A DNA stretch of 64,000 nt from an uncultured Rhodocyclaceae bacterium. Lineage in GTDB: Bacteria; Pseudomonadota; Gammaproteobacteria; Burkholderiales; Rhodocyclaceae. This document shows, in pieces, positions 51,488-62,937 of this stretch; positions within the stretch are counted from its first letter, which is position 1, and each line of letters begins with the position of its first letter. A model generated the notes under the pieces. The model searched no databases. It saw only the letters and a program-made list of their open reading frames with translations, and was not told where the DNA came from. The position numbers were made by a program, and so were the translations under genes. Where the stretch lies: assembly GCA_907163075.1 (NCBI GenBank), contig CAJQTY010000002.1:682001-746000 (forward strand), in the 5' to 3' direction.

Positions 51488-53098
51488 ATGGATTTTAATG
51501 CTGAACTGGCTCGATTTAACCCTGACCCGTCGCTCTCACTTTGGATCACGGACGCCGTTCAAACGCTGCTCGACCAAGTCCAAAATGACGCCGCAAAAGC
51601 CCGTCAGCAAGTCACCGAACGCGACACTGAATTGTTCGCCGCCAAGGCCAAGATCCAGGCCCTCACGCTGGAACTGGCCCATCTGCGCCGGATGCGGTTC
51701 GGGGCCAGCAGCGAAGCGCTGTCGGTCGAGCAACGCGATTTGTTCCAGGAAACGCTGGCCAGCGATAGCGCCGCGGCGGCGGATGAACTGGCCAGGCGAC
51801 TGCTCGGTGTACCGGCATCCCTGGCAGCACCGCCAACGATTCGCCCTCGTGCCGGTCGCCAACCCTTGCCTGAGCACCTGCCCCGCATCGAACACCGTCA
51901 CGAACCGGAGTCCTGCACGTGCGGTCAATGTGGTAAGGATCTGGTCAAGATCGGTGAGGACATTAGCGAACAGCTCGATGTCGAACCAGCTCGTTTCTTC
52001 GTTCATCGTCACATCCGTCCGCAGTACGCCTGCCGTGCCTGTGAGACGGTGTCTGCCGCGCCGATCCCGCCAGCGGTGATCGATGGTGGCCTGGCCGCGG
52101 TCGGTTTGTACGTCTGGCTGATCATCGGCAAGTACATGGACCATCTGCCGCTCTACCGGCTGGAGCAGATCGCGGCGCGCGAGCGGGTCATTCTGTCGCG
52201 CTCCACCCTGGCCGAATGGGTCGGCCGGATCGGCGTGTCCCTGCAACCGCTCGCTGATCGCCTGGCCGCGCTGCTGCTCGAGCGGGCGGTGCTGCATGCC
52301 GATGAAACACCGGTCGCGCAGCTCGATCCCGGGAAAGGCAAGACGAAACGGGCGTATCTTTGGGCCTATCGCAGCAATGTACTGGAGACCGGGCCGCCGA
52401 TCGTCGTCTTTGATTACCAGACCAGTCGCGCCGGACAACATGCCCGAGATTTCCTGGATGGGTGGCAGGGTCATCTCATGGTTGATGATTTCTCAGGTTA
52501 CAAAGCGTTGTTTGCCAAGGGGGTGACGGAGCTTGCCTGTCTGGCGCATGCGCGCCGGAAATTCTTCGATCTGAATGCGGCCCACGCCAATCCGATGGCG
52601 CTGGAGGCGTTGAGCCGAATCGCGGTGTTGTACGCGGTTGAGAAGCAGGGAGCACATATGGACGCCGCGGCACGCGCGCAATTACGCCGGGATGAGGCGC
52701 TGCCGTTGCTGCACTCGATGCACGACTGGCTGCTACGGGTTCGGGTGACGGTAGCAAATGGCGGAGGAAGCGCGAAAGCCATCGATTACAGCCTTCGGCG
52801 CTGGACGGCCTTGCGTCGCTATGCCACGGACGGATGTTTGCCAATCGACAACAATCCGGTTGAGAACATCATTCGGCCGATTGCCATCGGGAAAAAGAAC
52901 TGGCTTTTCGTCGGATCGGAACGCGCTGGAAAACGCGCCGCCGCGATTCAGACCCTGCTCGCCACCGCCAAGCTCAATGGACTTGATCCGGCCGCTTGGC
53001 TGCGTGAAACCTTGGAGAAGTTGCCAACGTGCCGCAACAATCAGATCGACTCGCTGTTGCCGATACGCCCGGGTCTGATACCACCAATCTCACCATAA
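51488..53098 (+). CDS. tnpC: IS66 transposase TnpC, copy 3
   Basis: 536 residues, identical to copies 1 and 2, with zinc-binding cysteines and DDE residues present. Confidence 0.94.
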   Translation: MDFNAELARFNPDPSLSLWITDAVQTLLDQVQNDAAKARQQVTERDTELFAAKAKIQALTLELAHLRRMRFGASSEALSVEQRDLFQETLASDSAAAADELARRLLGVPASLAAPPTIRPRAGRQPLPEHLPRIEHRHEPESCTCGQCGKDLVKIGEDISEQLDVEPARFFVHRHIRPQYACRACETVSAAPIPPAVIDGGLAAVGLYVWLIIGKYMDHLPLYRLEQIAARERVILSRSTLAEWVGRIGVSLQPLADRLAALLLERAVLHADETPVAQLDPGKGKTKRAYLWAYRSNVLETGPPIVVFDYQTSRAGQHARDFLDGWQGHLMVDDFSGYKALFAKGVTELACLAHARRKFFDLNAAHANPMALEALSRIAVLYAVEKQGAHMDAAARAQLRRDEALPLLHSMHDWLLRVRVTVANGGGSAKAIDYSLRRWTALRRYATDGCLPIDNNPVENIIRPIAIGKKNWLFVGSERAGKRAAAIQTLLATAKLNGLDPAAWLRETLEKLPTCRNNQIDSLLPIRPGLIPPISP

Positions 53099-53125
53099 AG
53101 GTACGTGGGGGCGTTACGCGCTTAC

Positions 53126-53165
53126 GTTTGTTCCCCCAGACCGGACACAGAAAATTGAGCTTCAT
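53126..53165 (-). pseudogene. Start of a gene downstream of cobT, cut by IS66 copy 3
   Basis: A strong ribosome-binding site (TGGAGG) 5 nt before the ATG at 53165 opens MKLNFLCPVWGNK, after which IS66 begins. Only 13 codons remain. The start resembles TIM-barrel sugar-phosphate isomerase/epimerase proteins, but this is too short to assign. It lies about 100 bp after the cobT stop, so it was probably the next gene of that operon. Confidence 0.5.
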
Positions 53166-53264
53166 GCTTACCTCCAGCGATAAGAAACAGGACTTACACG
53201 AGAACGACAGGTGTCAAATTGACGCCTGCAAAGGGCGAAGACTCGAATTCGAGAGGATTACCAA

Positions 53265-54323
53265 TCATTTCTCAATTCGAATATGACTCGTATTAATCAC
53301 CTTCGCTTCTTCGAACGAAGTCATTTCAGAAAGCACAGCCACCGCACCCTTCAAAACGGAATAGACAATGGCCGATCCGGTCCCTTCACCGAGACGGAGG
53401 CCGAGTTTGAGAACCGCAGAGGCATTCATGTGGCGCAACATTTTCTGATGCCCCTGTTCATCCGATTCGTGAGAAAAAACACAGTAGTCAAGTACTCGCG
53501 GACTGATATGCTTCGCAACAAGTGCGGCAGATGTTGTGATGAATCCGTCGACCAGGATAAGCATCCGACAGCTAGCCGCCTCGATCATTCCTCCGGCGAT
53601 TGTTGCAATTTCATAGCCACCGAACCGTGCCAGGTTCTCAAACACGGATTCCGAGATCCCGTGCTTTTCTATCGCCGACTGAATAACCTTGGCTTTGTGT
53701 TTGACGCCATCGGAGTTCAGCCCCGCCCCCGGCCCGACACATTCATCCACTGGCAATCCACAGATGATGGACATCAGAGCCGAGGCAGGTGTCGTGTTGC
53801 CGATGCCCATCTCACCAAACCCGATCACGTTGCTTCCCGCCTCAAAAAACCGGCGAACGATCTGCCGCCCATTATTGAACGCCTTCATGCAGTTTTCCGG
53901 ACTCATGGCGGGTTTGTGCAGAAAGTTCTCGGAGCCAGAAGCAACTTTCGCGTCGATCAGTCTTGGGTGCGCTTCGAAACAGTGATTCACGCCGGCGTCG
54001 ACCACCCACAAGTCCATGCCGTAAATCCGCGACAACAGCCCTATCCCGCCACCGCCCTGTAGAAAGTTATTCACCTGCTGCCAGGTAATTTCCACTGGAC
54101 AAGGGCTGACACCCTCTGCCGTGATCCCGTGGTCAGCCGCAATGGTGAGCATTATTGGATTCTTTAGTTGTGGCGTGAGTGTATTCTGGATAAGACCGAC
54201 CTGCAGGGCCAGGGATTCCAGTCTGCCCAGAGACCCGACCGGCTTGGCTTTGTTATCGAGTTTGTGCTGTATTTGCGAACTCAATTCGGTGTTGAGCGCA
54301 GGTATTTCAAATTGTGAATTCAT
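53265..54323 (-). CDS. cobT: Nicotinate-nucleotide-dimethylbenzimidazole phosphoribosyltransferase
   Basis: 352 residues. Makes alpha-ribazole 5'-phosphate from dimethylbenzimidazole and nicotinate mononucleotide, for the lower ligand of cobalamin. Signatures: KPVGSLGRLE near the N-terminus, AADHGITAEGVSPCP, GEMGIGNTTPASA, and GLRLGEGTGSA, which contains the conserved catalytic Glu. Its ATG overlaps the cobC stop (ATGA). Last intact gene of the cobalamin operon. Confidence 0.96.
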   Translation of the reverse strand: MNSQFEIPALNTELSSQIQHKLDNKAKPVGSLGRLESLALQVGLIQNTLTPQLKNPIMLTIAADHGITAEGVSPCPVEITWQQVNNFLQGGGGIGLLSRIYGMDLWVVDAGVNHCFEAHPRLIDAKVASGSENFLHKPAMSPENCMKAFNNGRQIVRRFFEAGSNVIGFGEMGIGNTTPASALMSIICGLPVDECVGPGAGLNSDGVKHKAKVIQSAIEKHGISESVFENLARFGGYEIATIAGGMIEAASCRMLILVDGFITTSAALVAKHISPRVLDYCVFSHESDEQGHQKMLRHMNASAVLKLGLRLGEGTGSAIVYSVLKGAVAVLSEMTSFEEAKVINTSHIRIEK

Positions 54324-54862
54324 TTGTTATCCAGACTAAAGGTGAGAATTTGGCCGTAAGTAAGCGGCATGCTGAAGGCTTCTTGCGGAGTCTTGTCCTG
54401 GAGTAGGCAGATCATCGCGCGAATGCTTCCGGCATGCGTAAGGAGAAGGACATTTTTGTACCCGGACATGCGGATTGCCATCAGAAATGATCGGGTTCGG
54501 GCAATCTGATCGGCAAACGACTCGCCATTCAGACACCGGGTATTGACGTAATCGGCAAACCACGCCTTGCCTTCCTGCGATACGAAGATCGAATCCCAGT
54601 TCGTCATTTCCCAGTCGCCGAAATCGAGTTCACACAAGCGATGGTCGATGGCAACACGGTGCCCGGGTGCAATGCGTTCAGCCAGTTGGGTACATCTCGC
54701 CAGCGGACTCGAAATGACGCAATCGAACGTGCTTGACCCAATTCTCTGCCTGATCGTCTCCATTTCATCAAGAAACGTCGAAGCCAGAGGAACGTCTGTT
54801 TTTCCGTAGCAAATGCCTTTTGGAACATCAACTGCGGTGTGCCGCACTAGAGTAAGTTTCAT
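54320..54862 (-). CDS. cobC: Alpha-ribazole phosphatase / histidine phosphatase
   Basis: 180 residues from the ATG at 54862, which overlaps the cobS stop; an in-frame extension into cobS is rejected. Signatures: LVRHTAVDVPKGICYGKTDV (RH motif), CVISSPLARCTQLAE, LCELDFGDWE, and a second His in LLLTHAGSIRAM. Removes phosphate in nucleotide-loop assembly. Lies between cobS and cobT, as expected for this role. Confidence 0.94.
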   Translation of the reverse strand: MKLTLVRHTAVDVPKGICYGKTDVPLASTFLDEMETIRQRIGSSTFDCVISSPLARCTQLAERIAPGHRVAIDHRLCELDFGDWEMTNWDSIFVSQEGKAWFADYVNTRCLNGESFADQIARTRSFLMAIRMSGYKNVLLLTHAGSIRAMICLLQDKTPQEAFSMPLTYGQILTFSLDNK

Positions 54863-55668
54863 AGGTGCAGATTCTGAAAAATGACAAATCCGAGATAGAA
54901 CTCCACCTCGGCGATTTGCTGAATTGCGCCCAGACAATCTCCCGTATAGCCACCGATCCTGTTGATCAGGTAGCGCCTGAACAGATAGGTCGTGAGAAGG
55001 AGAACCGGGATGATTGCCGACACAAAATGGAATGGGAGAAAGGAAAGCAAGATCGTCGGGAAACACAAGGCCAGCAAGAAATCCGCTCCCCTTCCCTTCT
55101 TGCCAATAGCCCTCGACTTGCTGCTTGAGTCATCGCGGGAGTAATGAGCGGTGTTGATGAGCAAAATGGGCATCAGGCGGCTGATTGAATGTCCTGTCAG
55201 CAGAGCCAAAGGGACCTTTGCCACTTCGATGGAACTCAGGCTGAGGTATTTTGTAGCGAGAATGCCAATAAGGCCGATGCTTCCATAAGTACCGAGGCGG
55301 CTGTCCTTCATGATGGAAAGAATACGCTCACGGGTGTAGCCGCCGCCAAAGGCATCACAGAAGTCAGCGAAACCGTCCTCGTGAAAAGCGCCGGTCACGA
55401 GAATAGTGGCCAACATGCTCAACAGGATCGACAATCCCGGCGTGAAGACAAAGAGCAAACCACAGAAGACCACAGCGCCAATTCCGCCGACGATCCATCC
55501 GATGAAAGGCAGGTATCGCATTGAGCGATGCTGCATATCATCGGTGTAGGGAAGGTTGTTCGGCACCGGGATGCGCGTAAAGAACATGAGCGCATTGAGG
55601 AAAATGTGTAGCTCGCGGCGTTGGTCCAATGCTTGTGTTGTCCCGACAGGATTTGGTGGCATCATCAT
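54859..55668 (-). CDS. cobS: Adenosylcobinamide-GDP ribazoletransferase
   Basis: 269 residues from the first of three consecutive ATGs (55668), which overlaps the cobD stop. Integral membrane protein with five or more hydrophobic segments and the metal-binding signature GAFHEDGFADFCDAFGGG. Joins adenosylcobinamide-GDP with alpha-ribazole (phosphate), the last steps of cobalamin assembly. Good TM pattern; family assignment secure. Confidence 0.95.
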   Translation of the reverse strand: MMMPPNPVGTTQALDQRRELHIFLNALMFFTRIPVPNNLPYTDDMQHRSMRYLPFIGWIVGGIGAVVFCGLLFVFTPGLSILLSMLATILVTGAFHEDGFADFCDAFGGGYTRERILSIMKDSRLGTYGSIGLIGILATKYLSLSSIEVAKVPLALLTGHSISRLMPILLINTAHYSRDDSSSKSRAIGKKGRGADFLLALCFPTILLSFLPFHFVSAIIPVLLLTTYLFRRYLINRIGGYTGDCLGAIQQIAEVEFYLGFVIFQNLHL

Positions 55669-56651
55669 GGAACTTTCCGCTCGTGTACGGCGGTAGCCAG
55701 TCGTTGCCACTCCGCTTCGTTCCCAGGCAGCCCGAAACGCAGCAAGCCGTAGTGATCGAAGCTGCGTGTCAAAATGGCGCGTCGTGCGAAGTATTCGAAA
55801 TGCGAGGCGACAAGCGGTGTCCTGACGGTGCAGAACAGTGCTGTACGGCCAACGACACCGAGCGGCGCAAGTAGGTCGGCTAGTCGCTGCGAACTCGCTA
55901 ATAGTTTGGTTCGCGCTGTAGCGTGCCAGGCGAAATCTGCCAGTGCCGCCGTCGCCACGGCACGTGAAGGGTGCGACACCGCCCACGGCCCGATCATCTC
56001 GCGCAAGTGCTTCAGTTTTTCGGCATCGCCGAATAGAAAGCCGACGCGTGCACCCGCCAGCCCAAAGAATTTGCCTAGAGAACGCAGCACGATGAGATTG
56101 GGCGCATCGATGCCGCCGGCGAGCGAAACAAGGCTGTTTTCCGGCTCGGCATCCGCAAAGGCCTCGTCAACGACAAGCCACCCTCCGCTTCGTTTGAGCT
56201 GGTCTGCAGCATCCAGCACTGCGTTACGGGCTTGCGTGACAGCAGTTGGGTTGCTGGGGTTACACAGGAGGATATTCGGTGTACTGGCGGCCAGAGCACG
56301 TTGCAACGTGGGTACGCGCCGTAGCCGGTGCCCGGCGCGTTGCCAGGCCAGTGGATGCTCTTCATAAATTGGAGAGACACACGCCACCGCCGCCGGTAGA
56401 AACAAGCCCGGCAGGGCCTGAATCGCGGCTTGCGACCCGGGTAGTGCCAGCAGGCGATCGTTTCCATAGTACGCAGCGGCGGCGGCTTCGAGGCCATCGT
56501 CATCCTCCGGCAAGCGCTGCCAGCAGGATGGATCAATCAGAGGAACAGGGTAAACGTCCGGGTTGATACCGGTCGACAGGTCAAGCCAGTCGCTCAGGTG
56601 AATACCGGACTTTTGTGCTGCCCGCCGCAAACGGCCACCGTGTTCAAGCAC
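55665..56651 (-). CDS. cobD: Threonine-phosphate decarboxylase (PLP-dependent)
   Basis: 328 residues from a GTG at 56651, which overlaps the cbiB stop by 8 bp and gives the usual LEHGGRL start; the ATG at 56696 would overlap cbiB by 53 bp. Signatures: [30 protein letters not shown], and the PLP Lys in [16 protein letters not shown]. Produces (R)-1-aminopropan-2-yl phosphate for the aminopropanol linker. Also called CobC in the Pseudomonas naming. Confidence 0.93.
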   Translation of the reverse strand: MLEHGGRLRRAAQKSGIHLSDWLDLSTGINPDVYPVPLIDPSCWQRLPEDDDGLEAAAAAYYGNDRLLALPGSQAAIQALPGLFLPAAVACVSPIYEEHPLAWQRAGHRLRRVPTLQRALAASTPNILLCNPSNPTAVTQARNAVLDAADQLKRSGGWLVVDEAFADAEPENSLVSLAGGIDAPNLIVLRSLGKFFGLAGARVGFLFGDAEKLKHLREMIGPWAVSHPSRAVATAALADFAWHATARTKLLASSQRLADLLAPLGVVGRTALFCTVRTPLVASHFEYFARRAILTRSFDHYGLLRFGLPGNEAEWQRLATAVHERKVP

Positions 56652-57623
56652 TGACAATACCTCCAATGATAAAAATCGTGAGCCATAGAGCGACACTTCG
56701 TCGCATTAGTCTGAGCGCACGGGTGATATCGCCGCCTTGGGCCGGACGACCTTCACCAAGAATTGGCCGGGCCTCGATCTGTCCGTGATAGATCGCCGCG
56801 CCACCTAAAGCCACCCCGAGACTTCCAGCACCGGCAGCCATGACCGGGCCGGCATTCGGGCTCTCCCATACCGGCGCCTGCGCTCGCCAACACGCAAGGG
56901 CCCGACGCGTCCGGCCGAAAAGCGCATAAGACAGGGCTGTCAGCCGTGCCGGCACAAAATTCAGGCCGTCGTCGATGCGCGCTGCCGCCCAACCGAAATG
57001 CAGGAATCGTTGGGTCCGGTAACCCCACATCGCATCGAGCGTATTGGCCAGTCTGAATAGGACAGCCCCTGCCCCGCCGAAAAGCATGAACCAGAACAGC
57101 GCGCCGAATACCGCATCGTTGCCGTTTTCCAGCGTTGATTCGACACAAGCCTTGGCGACGCTGGGTTCATCGAGCTCGCTGGTATCGCGTGACACGATCC
57201 ATCCTACGTGCTGACGGGCGGCCGGCAAATCATCGGCGGCCAGATCAGCCGCGACACGCTCAGCGTGTTCAGCCAGACTGCGCCCACCGAGTGCCATATA
57301 GAGAAGTAGGACGTCAATCAGCCAACCGAAAAGACCGCCGCGTTTTGTCCAAAAGGCCAATGCAACAAAAGGCACGACAGCCAATGACCAGGCCAACAGG
57401 CCACTGACGCGTCGCATGGGACCGCGATTAAACCAGGCTTCAATCACGTTGGCGAGCGTGCCGAATCCAACCAGTGGATGCCAATGTTTGACTTCACCCA
57501 GCAGGCGATCAAGCAGCACGCCGGCCACAGCCGCGAAAGGCAGCCATAGTGTCGGGGGGACTGGCATCTGAATAGCACCCAACGACAACGAAGTCGCAAA
57601 CGGCAGGGAAAGAAGCCAACTGG

Positions 57624-57627
<4 letters not shown>
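56644..57627 (-). CDS. cbiB: Adenosylcobinamide-phosphate synthase
   Basis: 327 residues, multi-spanning inner-membrane protein. Signatures: [19 protein letters not shown] near the N-terminus, [29 protein letters not shown], and [17 protein letters not shown]. Attaches the aminopropanol linker to adenosylcobyric acid. Its start overlaps the cobQ stop (ATGA). Equivalent to CobD in the Pseudomonas naming. Confidence 0.95.
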
Positions 57628-59144
<1,517 letters not shown>

Positions 59145-59185
59145 TCCTGGTTCCGATTCGCTCTCAAAATTACGGTCCGGCTCTG

Positions 59186-59956
59186 TCAGGCGGCTTGCAG
59201 AACAGGCGACACATCCGCTCGTGCCAGACTCAACACACTGCCGATGACGACCAAAGCTGGCGGGCGGATTCTCTCTAGACGACCGGTGACTGCCAGCTCA
59301 GCCAGTGTTGTAACGACGAAGCGCTCGTCAGGCAGGGTCGCCTTGTAGACGAAGGCGGCCGGAGTTTGCCCGGATAGTCCGTGCTTCATCAGCTCGCTTG
59401 AAATGATGCTGAGGCCGGTTATCCCCATGTAGAAAACCAGCGTCTGACCCCCACGCGCAAGGGCAGGCCAATCAAGATCGACGCTGTGATCCTTAAGATG
59501 GCCCGTCACAAAAACACAACTCTGAGCGTGCTCACGATGCGTCAGAGGGAACCCGCAACTGGCGGCGGCACCTAAAGCGGCCGTAATGCCTGGGACAATG
59601 CTTACGCATATACCTGCGGCCTGCAGAACTTCCATCTCTTCGCCGCCGCGGCCGAAAACAAAGGGGTCCCCGCCTTTTAGGCGAACGACCTGTTTGCCGG
59701 ACTGTGCCAGCCGTAACAGCAGCTGGCTGATTTCTTCCTGCGGCAAGGTATGGTGACCCGCCTTTTTCCCGACGTAGATACGCTCTGCGCTCTGCGGGAT
59801 GAGGTCGAGAATCTGAATCCCGACCAGATTGTCGTAGACCACGACCTCGGCTGATTCAAGCAGACGCAAAGCCTTCAGGGTAATCAATTCCGGATCCCCC
59901 GGCCCTGCGCCGACGAGCGCCACACTGCCCTTGTTCCCGGATCGACCTGTATTCAC
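59186..59956 (-). CDS. cobA: Uroporphyrinogen-III C-methyltransferase
   Basis: 256 residues. The GTG at 59956 is chosen because GGAAGGA lies 6 nt upstream; a GTG five codons earlier is an alternative. SAM-methylase signatures: [49 protein letters not shown], and GMPLTHR-like [11 protein letters not shown]. Makes precorrin-2, the branch point to cobalamin and siroheme. Lacks the CysG dehydrogenase half, so oxidation or cobalt insertion must be encoded elsewhere. Confidence 0.95.
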   Translation of the reverse strand: MNTGRSGNKGSVALVGAGPGDPELITLKALRLLESAEVVVYDNLVGIQILDLIPQSAERIYVGKKAGHHTLPQEEISQLLLRLAQSGKQVVRLKGGDPFVFGRGGEEMEVLQAAGICVSIVPGITAALGAAASCGFPLTHREHAQSCVFVTGHLKDHSVDLDWPALARGGQTLVFYMGITGLSIISSELMKHGLSGQTPAAFVYKATLPDERFVVTTLAELAVTGRLERIRPPALVVIGSVLSLARADVSPVLQAA

Positions 59957-60066
59957 GTTTTTTCCTTCCACTTCAAAATTTGTTCAAAATTAGAAACGGT
60001 ACGCGCGCCCGTGCAACACTCGCGTTCCGTCATTTTTCACTCCACTCCTGTTCCATTGGCTCGTAT

Positions 60067-61356
60067 TCATGGCAGGAAGAGGCCGACAACCGCCGCCGGA
60101 TTGGACGGAAAGTAGAAGTGGAGGTAGGACGCCGTAAGTCTTTGTCTGAGCCAGACCGGCTCGCCACTTTGGCCATCGGGACGAGTAGCCTGCGCCGCGG
60201 GAAGCAGGTCGGTTTCACATCGGGAATGATGGAAGGTATGGCCACGGAGAGTACCTCCAGCCAGTTCGACCTGCTGGGAGCCCAGCGCAGCGAGGCGTTT
60301 GCCCATGACTGTTCTTCCTGGCAGCAACGCCCCCATCGTGTGCGACTGCCCGTCCAGATCGATCAGCGTGTCGAATAAAGCCATCATTCCACCGCACTCG
60401 GCCAACAGCGGCTTTTCGGCTTCAACATGTGTTTTCAATTGCGACCACAACGCAGAACACGCGGATAGCCTATTGGCATGAAGCTCGGGATAGCCGCCCG
60501 GTAGCCAGACCGCATCGCAATACGGCAAGGCGTCGCCAGCCAGGGGCGAGAAGAAGCACAGATGCGCCCCCATGGCTTCGAGCAACTCGAGATTGGCCGG
60601 ATAGATGAAGCAGAATGCCGCGTCACGCGCGATAGCGATCGTAGAACCTGCAAGTGAGTCGGGTAGCGGCGCCTGCGCAGGGGCATCAAAGTCAACCGCT
60701 GGCGGCAGCTCCGCGAGCGGCGTGCTGGCGAGTGCATCCGCGAGAACGTCGATACGCTGCATGAGATCATCGATTTCGCTTGCGGGCAGTAGACCCAAAT
60801 GCCGTTCTGGAAGTACCGCACCGGCATGTCGCTCAAGCGCACCGAACCAACGAATATCGGCAGGCAAGGCTGTGTGCAGCATCTCGGCGTGGCGGGCACT
60901 GCCAACGCGGTTGGCAAATACGCCGTGGAAAGGAAGTCCCGGTCGAAAGTTTGCCAGTCCGAAGGCAACGGCAGCAAAAGTCTGCGCCATCGCCCGGGCA
61001 TCAATGATGGCAAGGACCGGTAAGCCAAAGCGCTCGGCGATGTCAGCGCTGCTCGGCAGACCGTCAAACAGGCCCATGACGCCTTCTATCAGGATCAGGT
61101 CCGCCTCTCGTGCCGCCGCTGCGAAGCGGGCACGAATATCGTCTTCACCGCAGATCCACATATCAACGTTGTCGCAGGGCGCACCACTGGCCATGGCGTG
61201 GATCTTCGGATCCAGGAAATCAGGCCCGCACTTGAACACCCGCACACGCCGGCCACTGCGCGCGTGAAACCTCGCCAGTGCCGCGGTGATGCTGGTCTTT
61301 CCTCCACCCGATGCGGGTGCAGTAATTAATAGGGCTGGACAGCTTACGCGGTCCAT
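60067..61356 (-). CDS. cobB: Cobyrinate a,c-diamide synthase
   Basis: 429 residues. ATP-binding N-terminus with TAPASGGGKTSITAAL; C-terminal glutamine amidotransferase with LLAECGGMMALFD (catalytic Cys); ends with SYLHFYFPSNP. Amidates the a and c side chains (CbiA/CobB family). Starts 2 bp after cobO. The 110-bp gap to cobA has no recognised element. Confidence 0.95.
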   Translation of the reverse strand: MDRVSCPALLITAPASGGGKTSITAALARFHARSGRRVRVFKCGPDFLDPKIHAMASGAPCDNVDMWICGEDDIRARFAAAAREADLILIEGVMGLFDGLPSSADIAERFGLPVLAIIDARAMAQTFAAVAFGLANFRPGLPFHGVFANRVGSARHAEMLHTALPADIRWFGALERHAGAVLPERHLGLLPASEIDDLMQRIDVLADALASTPLAELPPAVDFDAPAQAPLPDSLAGSTIAIARDAAFCFIYPANLELLEAMGAHLCFFSPLAGDALPYCDAVWLPGGYPELHANRLSACSALWSQLKTHVEAEKPLLAECGGMMALFDTLIDLDGQSHTMGALLPGRTVMGKRLAALGSQQVELAGGTLRGHTFHHSRCETDLLPAAQATRPDGQSGEPVWLRQRLTASYLHFYFPSNPAAVVGLFLP

Positions 61357-61357
61357 T

Positions 61358-61963
61358 TCAGAACTCCATTCCCGGCATCGCTGCGACGCCTTCTTTGTAG
61401 GCGTGCTTGATCATCGACACGTCACTCACGGTGTCTGCGGCTTCAATTAGAGCGGGTGGCGCGGCACGCCCGGTGATCACCACATGTTGCATCAAAGGGC
61501 GGGACCGCAAATCAGTAAGGACTGCATCGAGCTCAAGCCATCCATACTTGAAGGCGTAGGTCAGCTCATCCAGAACCAGCAAGCCGATTCCTGGATCAGC
61601 AAGATATCGTTGTGCTTGTTTCCAAGCCTCACGTGCTGCAATGGCGTCGCGCTCTTTGTCCTGTGTTTCCCAAGTGAATCCCTGGCCCATTACATGCCAC
61701 TCGACATTCTCGCAAAGGCGGAAAAATCCTTCCTCACCGGTGTCTGAGCGGCTTTTGACGAATTGAATAACCGCCACCTTGAGACCATGCCCGAGAGCAC
61801 GCGCCACCACTCCGAACGCCGCGGACGATTTGCCCTTGCCATTCCCTGTGTTGACCACTATCACTCCCCGCCTAATCTGTGCGGCCTCGATGTGTTCATC
61901 GATGACTGCTTTCTTATGCTGCATGCGCAGAACATGACGTTCATCAGCGCTATTCGAATTCAT
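61358..61963 (-). CDS. cobO: Cob(I)yrinic acid a,c-diamide adenosyltransferase
   Basis: 201 residues. P-loop VNTGNGKGKSSAAFG, then VAVIQFVKSR, EWHVMGQGFTWET and LVLDELTYAFKYGWL, typical of CobA/CobO (BtuR) adenosyltransferases. Adds the upper 5'-deoxyadenosyl ligand. Its ATG overlaps the cobJ stop (ATGA). Confidence 0.96.
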   Translation of the reverse strand: MNSNSADERHVLRMQHKKAVIDEHIEAAQIRRGVIVVNTGNGKGKSSAAFGVVARALGHGLKVAVIQFVKSRSDTGEEGFFRLCENVEWHVMGQGFTWETQDKERDAIAAREAWKQAQRYLADPGIGLLVLDELTYAFKYGWLELDAVLTDLRSRPLMQHVVITGRAAPPALIEAADTVSDVSMIKHAYKEGVAAMPGMEF

Positions 61964-62937
61964 GCTTCGATGGCCTCCTCGTCGCCCGCCTCAAGCACAA
62001 GCGGTTCGCTGAGCACAGCCGCGATGTAGTCTTCGGGCAGACGATACTGTCTTGCCAGTTCGGCGGGCGTCTTGTTGCTGGCATGAATAGCTGTAAGCCA
62101 GCCATTAAGCCCGGTCGACAGCGACTGCCCAGCCGTCTCGCCCTCGCGCGCACCACTGCGGCCCAGCTCGACATCGTATTTGTTGGCGTAGCCGCGCGGC
62201 GTGATCATCAGACCGTGCTTGACGAAGGTGTTGGAATTGCCGATCAGCACCGTCGTCAGCATACCGATGTCGGCCTCGCCCATCTTTTCCAGCGTGGTGA
62301 ATTCGATGCGCTGCTTCGGACGATACGCCGACTTGACGATGGCCACCGGCGTCTGCGGGTCGCGGTGGCGCAGGAAGATGCGCTGCGCCTCCTCGATCTG
62401 ACGCGTACGGCGACCGCTTTTCGGGTTGTAGAGCGCGACGACGAAATCGGCATAGGCCACCGCATTGAGACGGCGGGCGATGGTCGGCCACGGGGTGAGC
62501 AGGTCGGACAGCGAGATGGCGCAGAAGTCATGCGTCAGCGGCGCGCCGACCAGCGCGGCGCAGGTATTGAGCGCCGAGGCACCGGGAACGATCTCAACTT
62601 CGATGCCCGAATCGGGTGTCCAGCCGGCCTGGAACAGCACTTCGAAGGTCGGCCCGGCCATACCGTAAACGCCGGCATCCCCCGACGACACGATGGCCAC
62701 TTTCTTGCCCTGTTTGGCGCGGTCGTAGGCTTCGATGGCGCGGTCGAGCTCTTCGGTCATCGCCTTCTTGATCACTTCCTTGCCGTCGAGCAGGTCCTTG
62801 ACCAGCCGGATGTAGGTGGCGTAGCCGATCACCGTGTCGGCTTCGGCGATGGCGGCGCGGGCGCGGGCGGTGAGGTAATCGTGGCTGCCCGGGCCGAGGC
62901 CGATGAGCATGATCTTTCCGTGTTTCGGTGCGGTCAT
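61960..62937 (-). CDS. cobJ: Precorrin-3B C17-methyltransferase with C-terminal extension
   Basis: 325 residues, against about 250 in the usual family. SAM-methylase core with LIGLGPGSHDYLTARA, VSSGDAGVYGMAG, VEIVPGASALNTCAALVGAPLTHDF-type blocks, and VVALYNPKSGRR. The last ~60 residues (TGLNGWLTAIHASNKT onward) form a separate small domain of unknown role. It catalyses ring contraction (CobJ/CbiH). Neighbouring CbiG suggests the cobalt-containing intermediate. Overlaps the next gene by 4 bp. Confidence 0.93.
   Translation of the reverse strand: MTAPKHGKIMLIGLGPGSHDYLTARARAAIAEADTVIGYATYIRLVKDLLDGKEVIKKAMTEELDRAIEAYDRAKQGKKVAIVSSGDAGVYGMAGPTFEVLFQAGWTPDSGIEVEIVPGASALNTCAALVGAPLTHDFCAISLSDLLTPWPTIARRLNAVAYADFVVALYNPKSGRRTRQIEEAQRIFLRHRDPQTPVAIVKSAYRPKQRIEFTTLEKMGEADIGMLTTVLIGNSNTFVKHGLMITPRGYANKYDVELGRSGAREGETAGQSLSTGLNGWLTAIHASNKTPAELARQYRLPEDYIAAVLSEPLVLEAGDEEAIEA

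Larger units (their letters stand above)
50686..53125 (+). mobile_element. IS66-family element, copy 3 (2,440 bp)
   Basis: Same length and ends as copies 1 and 2, in direct orientation with copy 2. Flanking octamers CTTTTAAG and GTTTGTTC do not match each other or those of copy 2, so both flanks have been re-assorted. Confidence 0.93.

Noticed and set aside
59972..60066. Cobalamin riboswitch between cobB and cobA
   Set aside because: The gap is too short, and no B12-box-like conserved sequence was recognised; a riboswitch, if present, should lie upstream of cbiG beyond the window.
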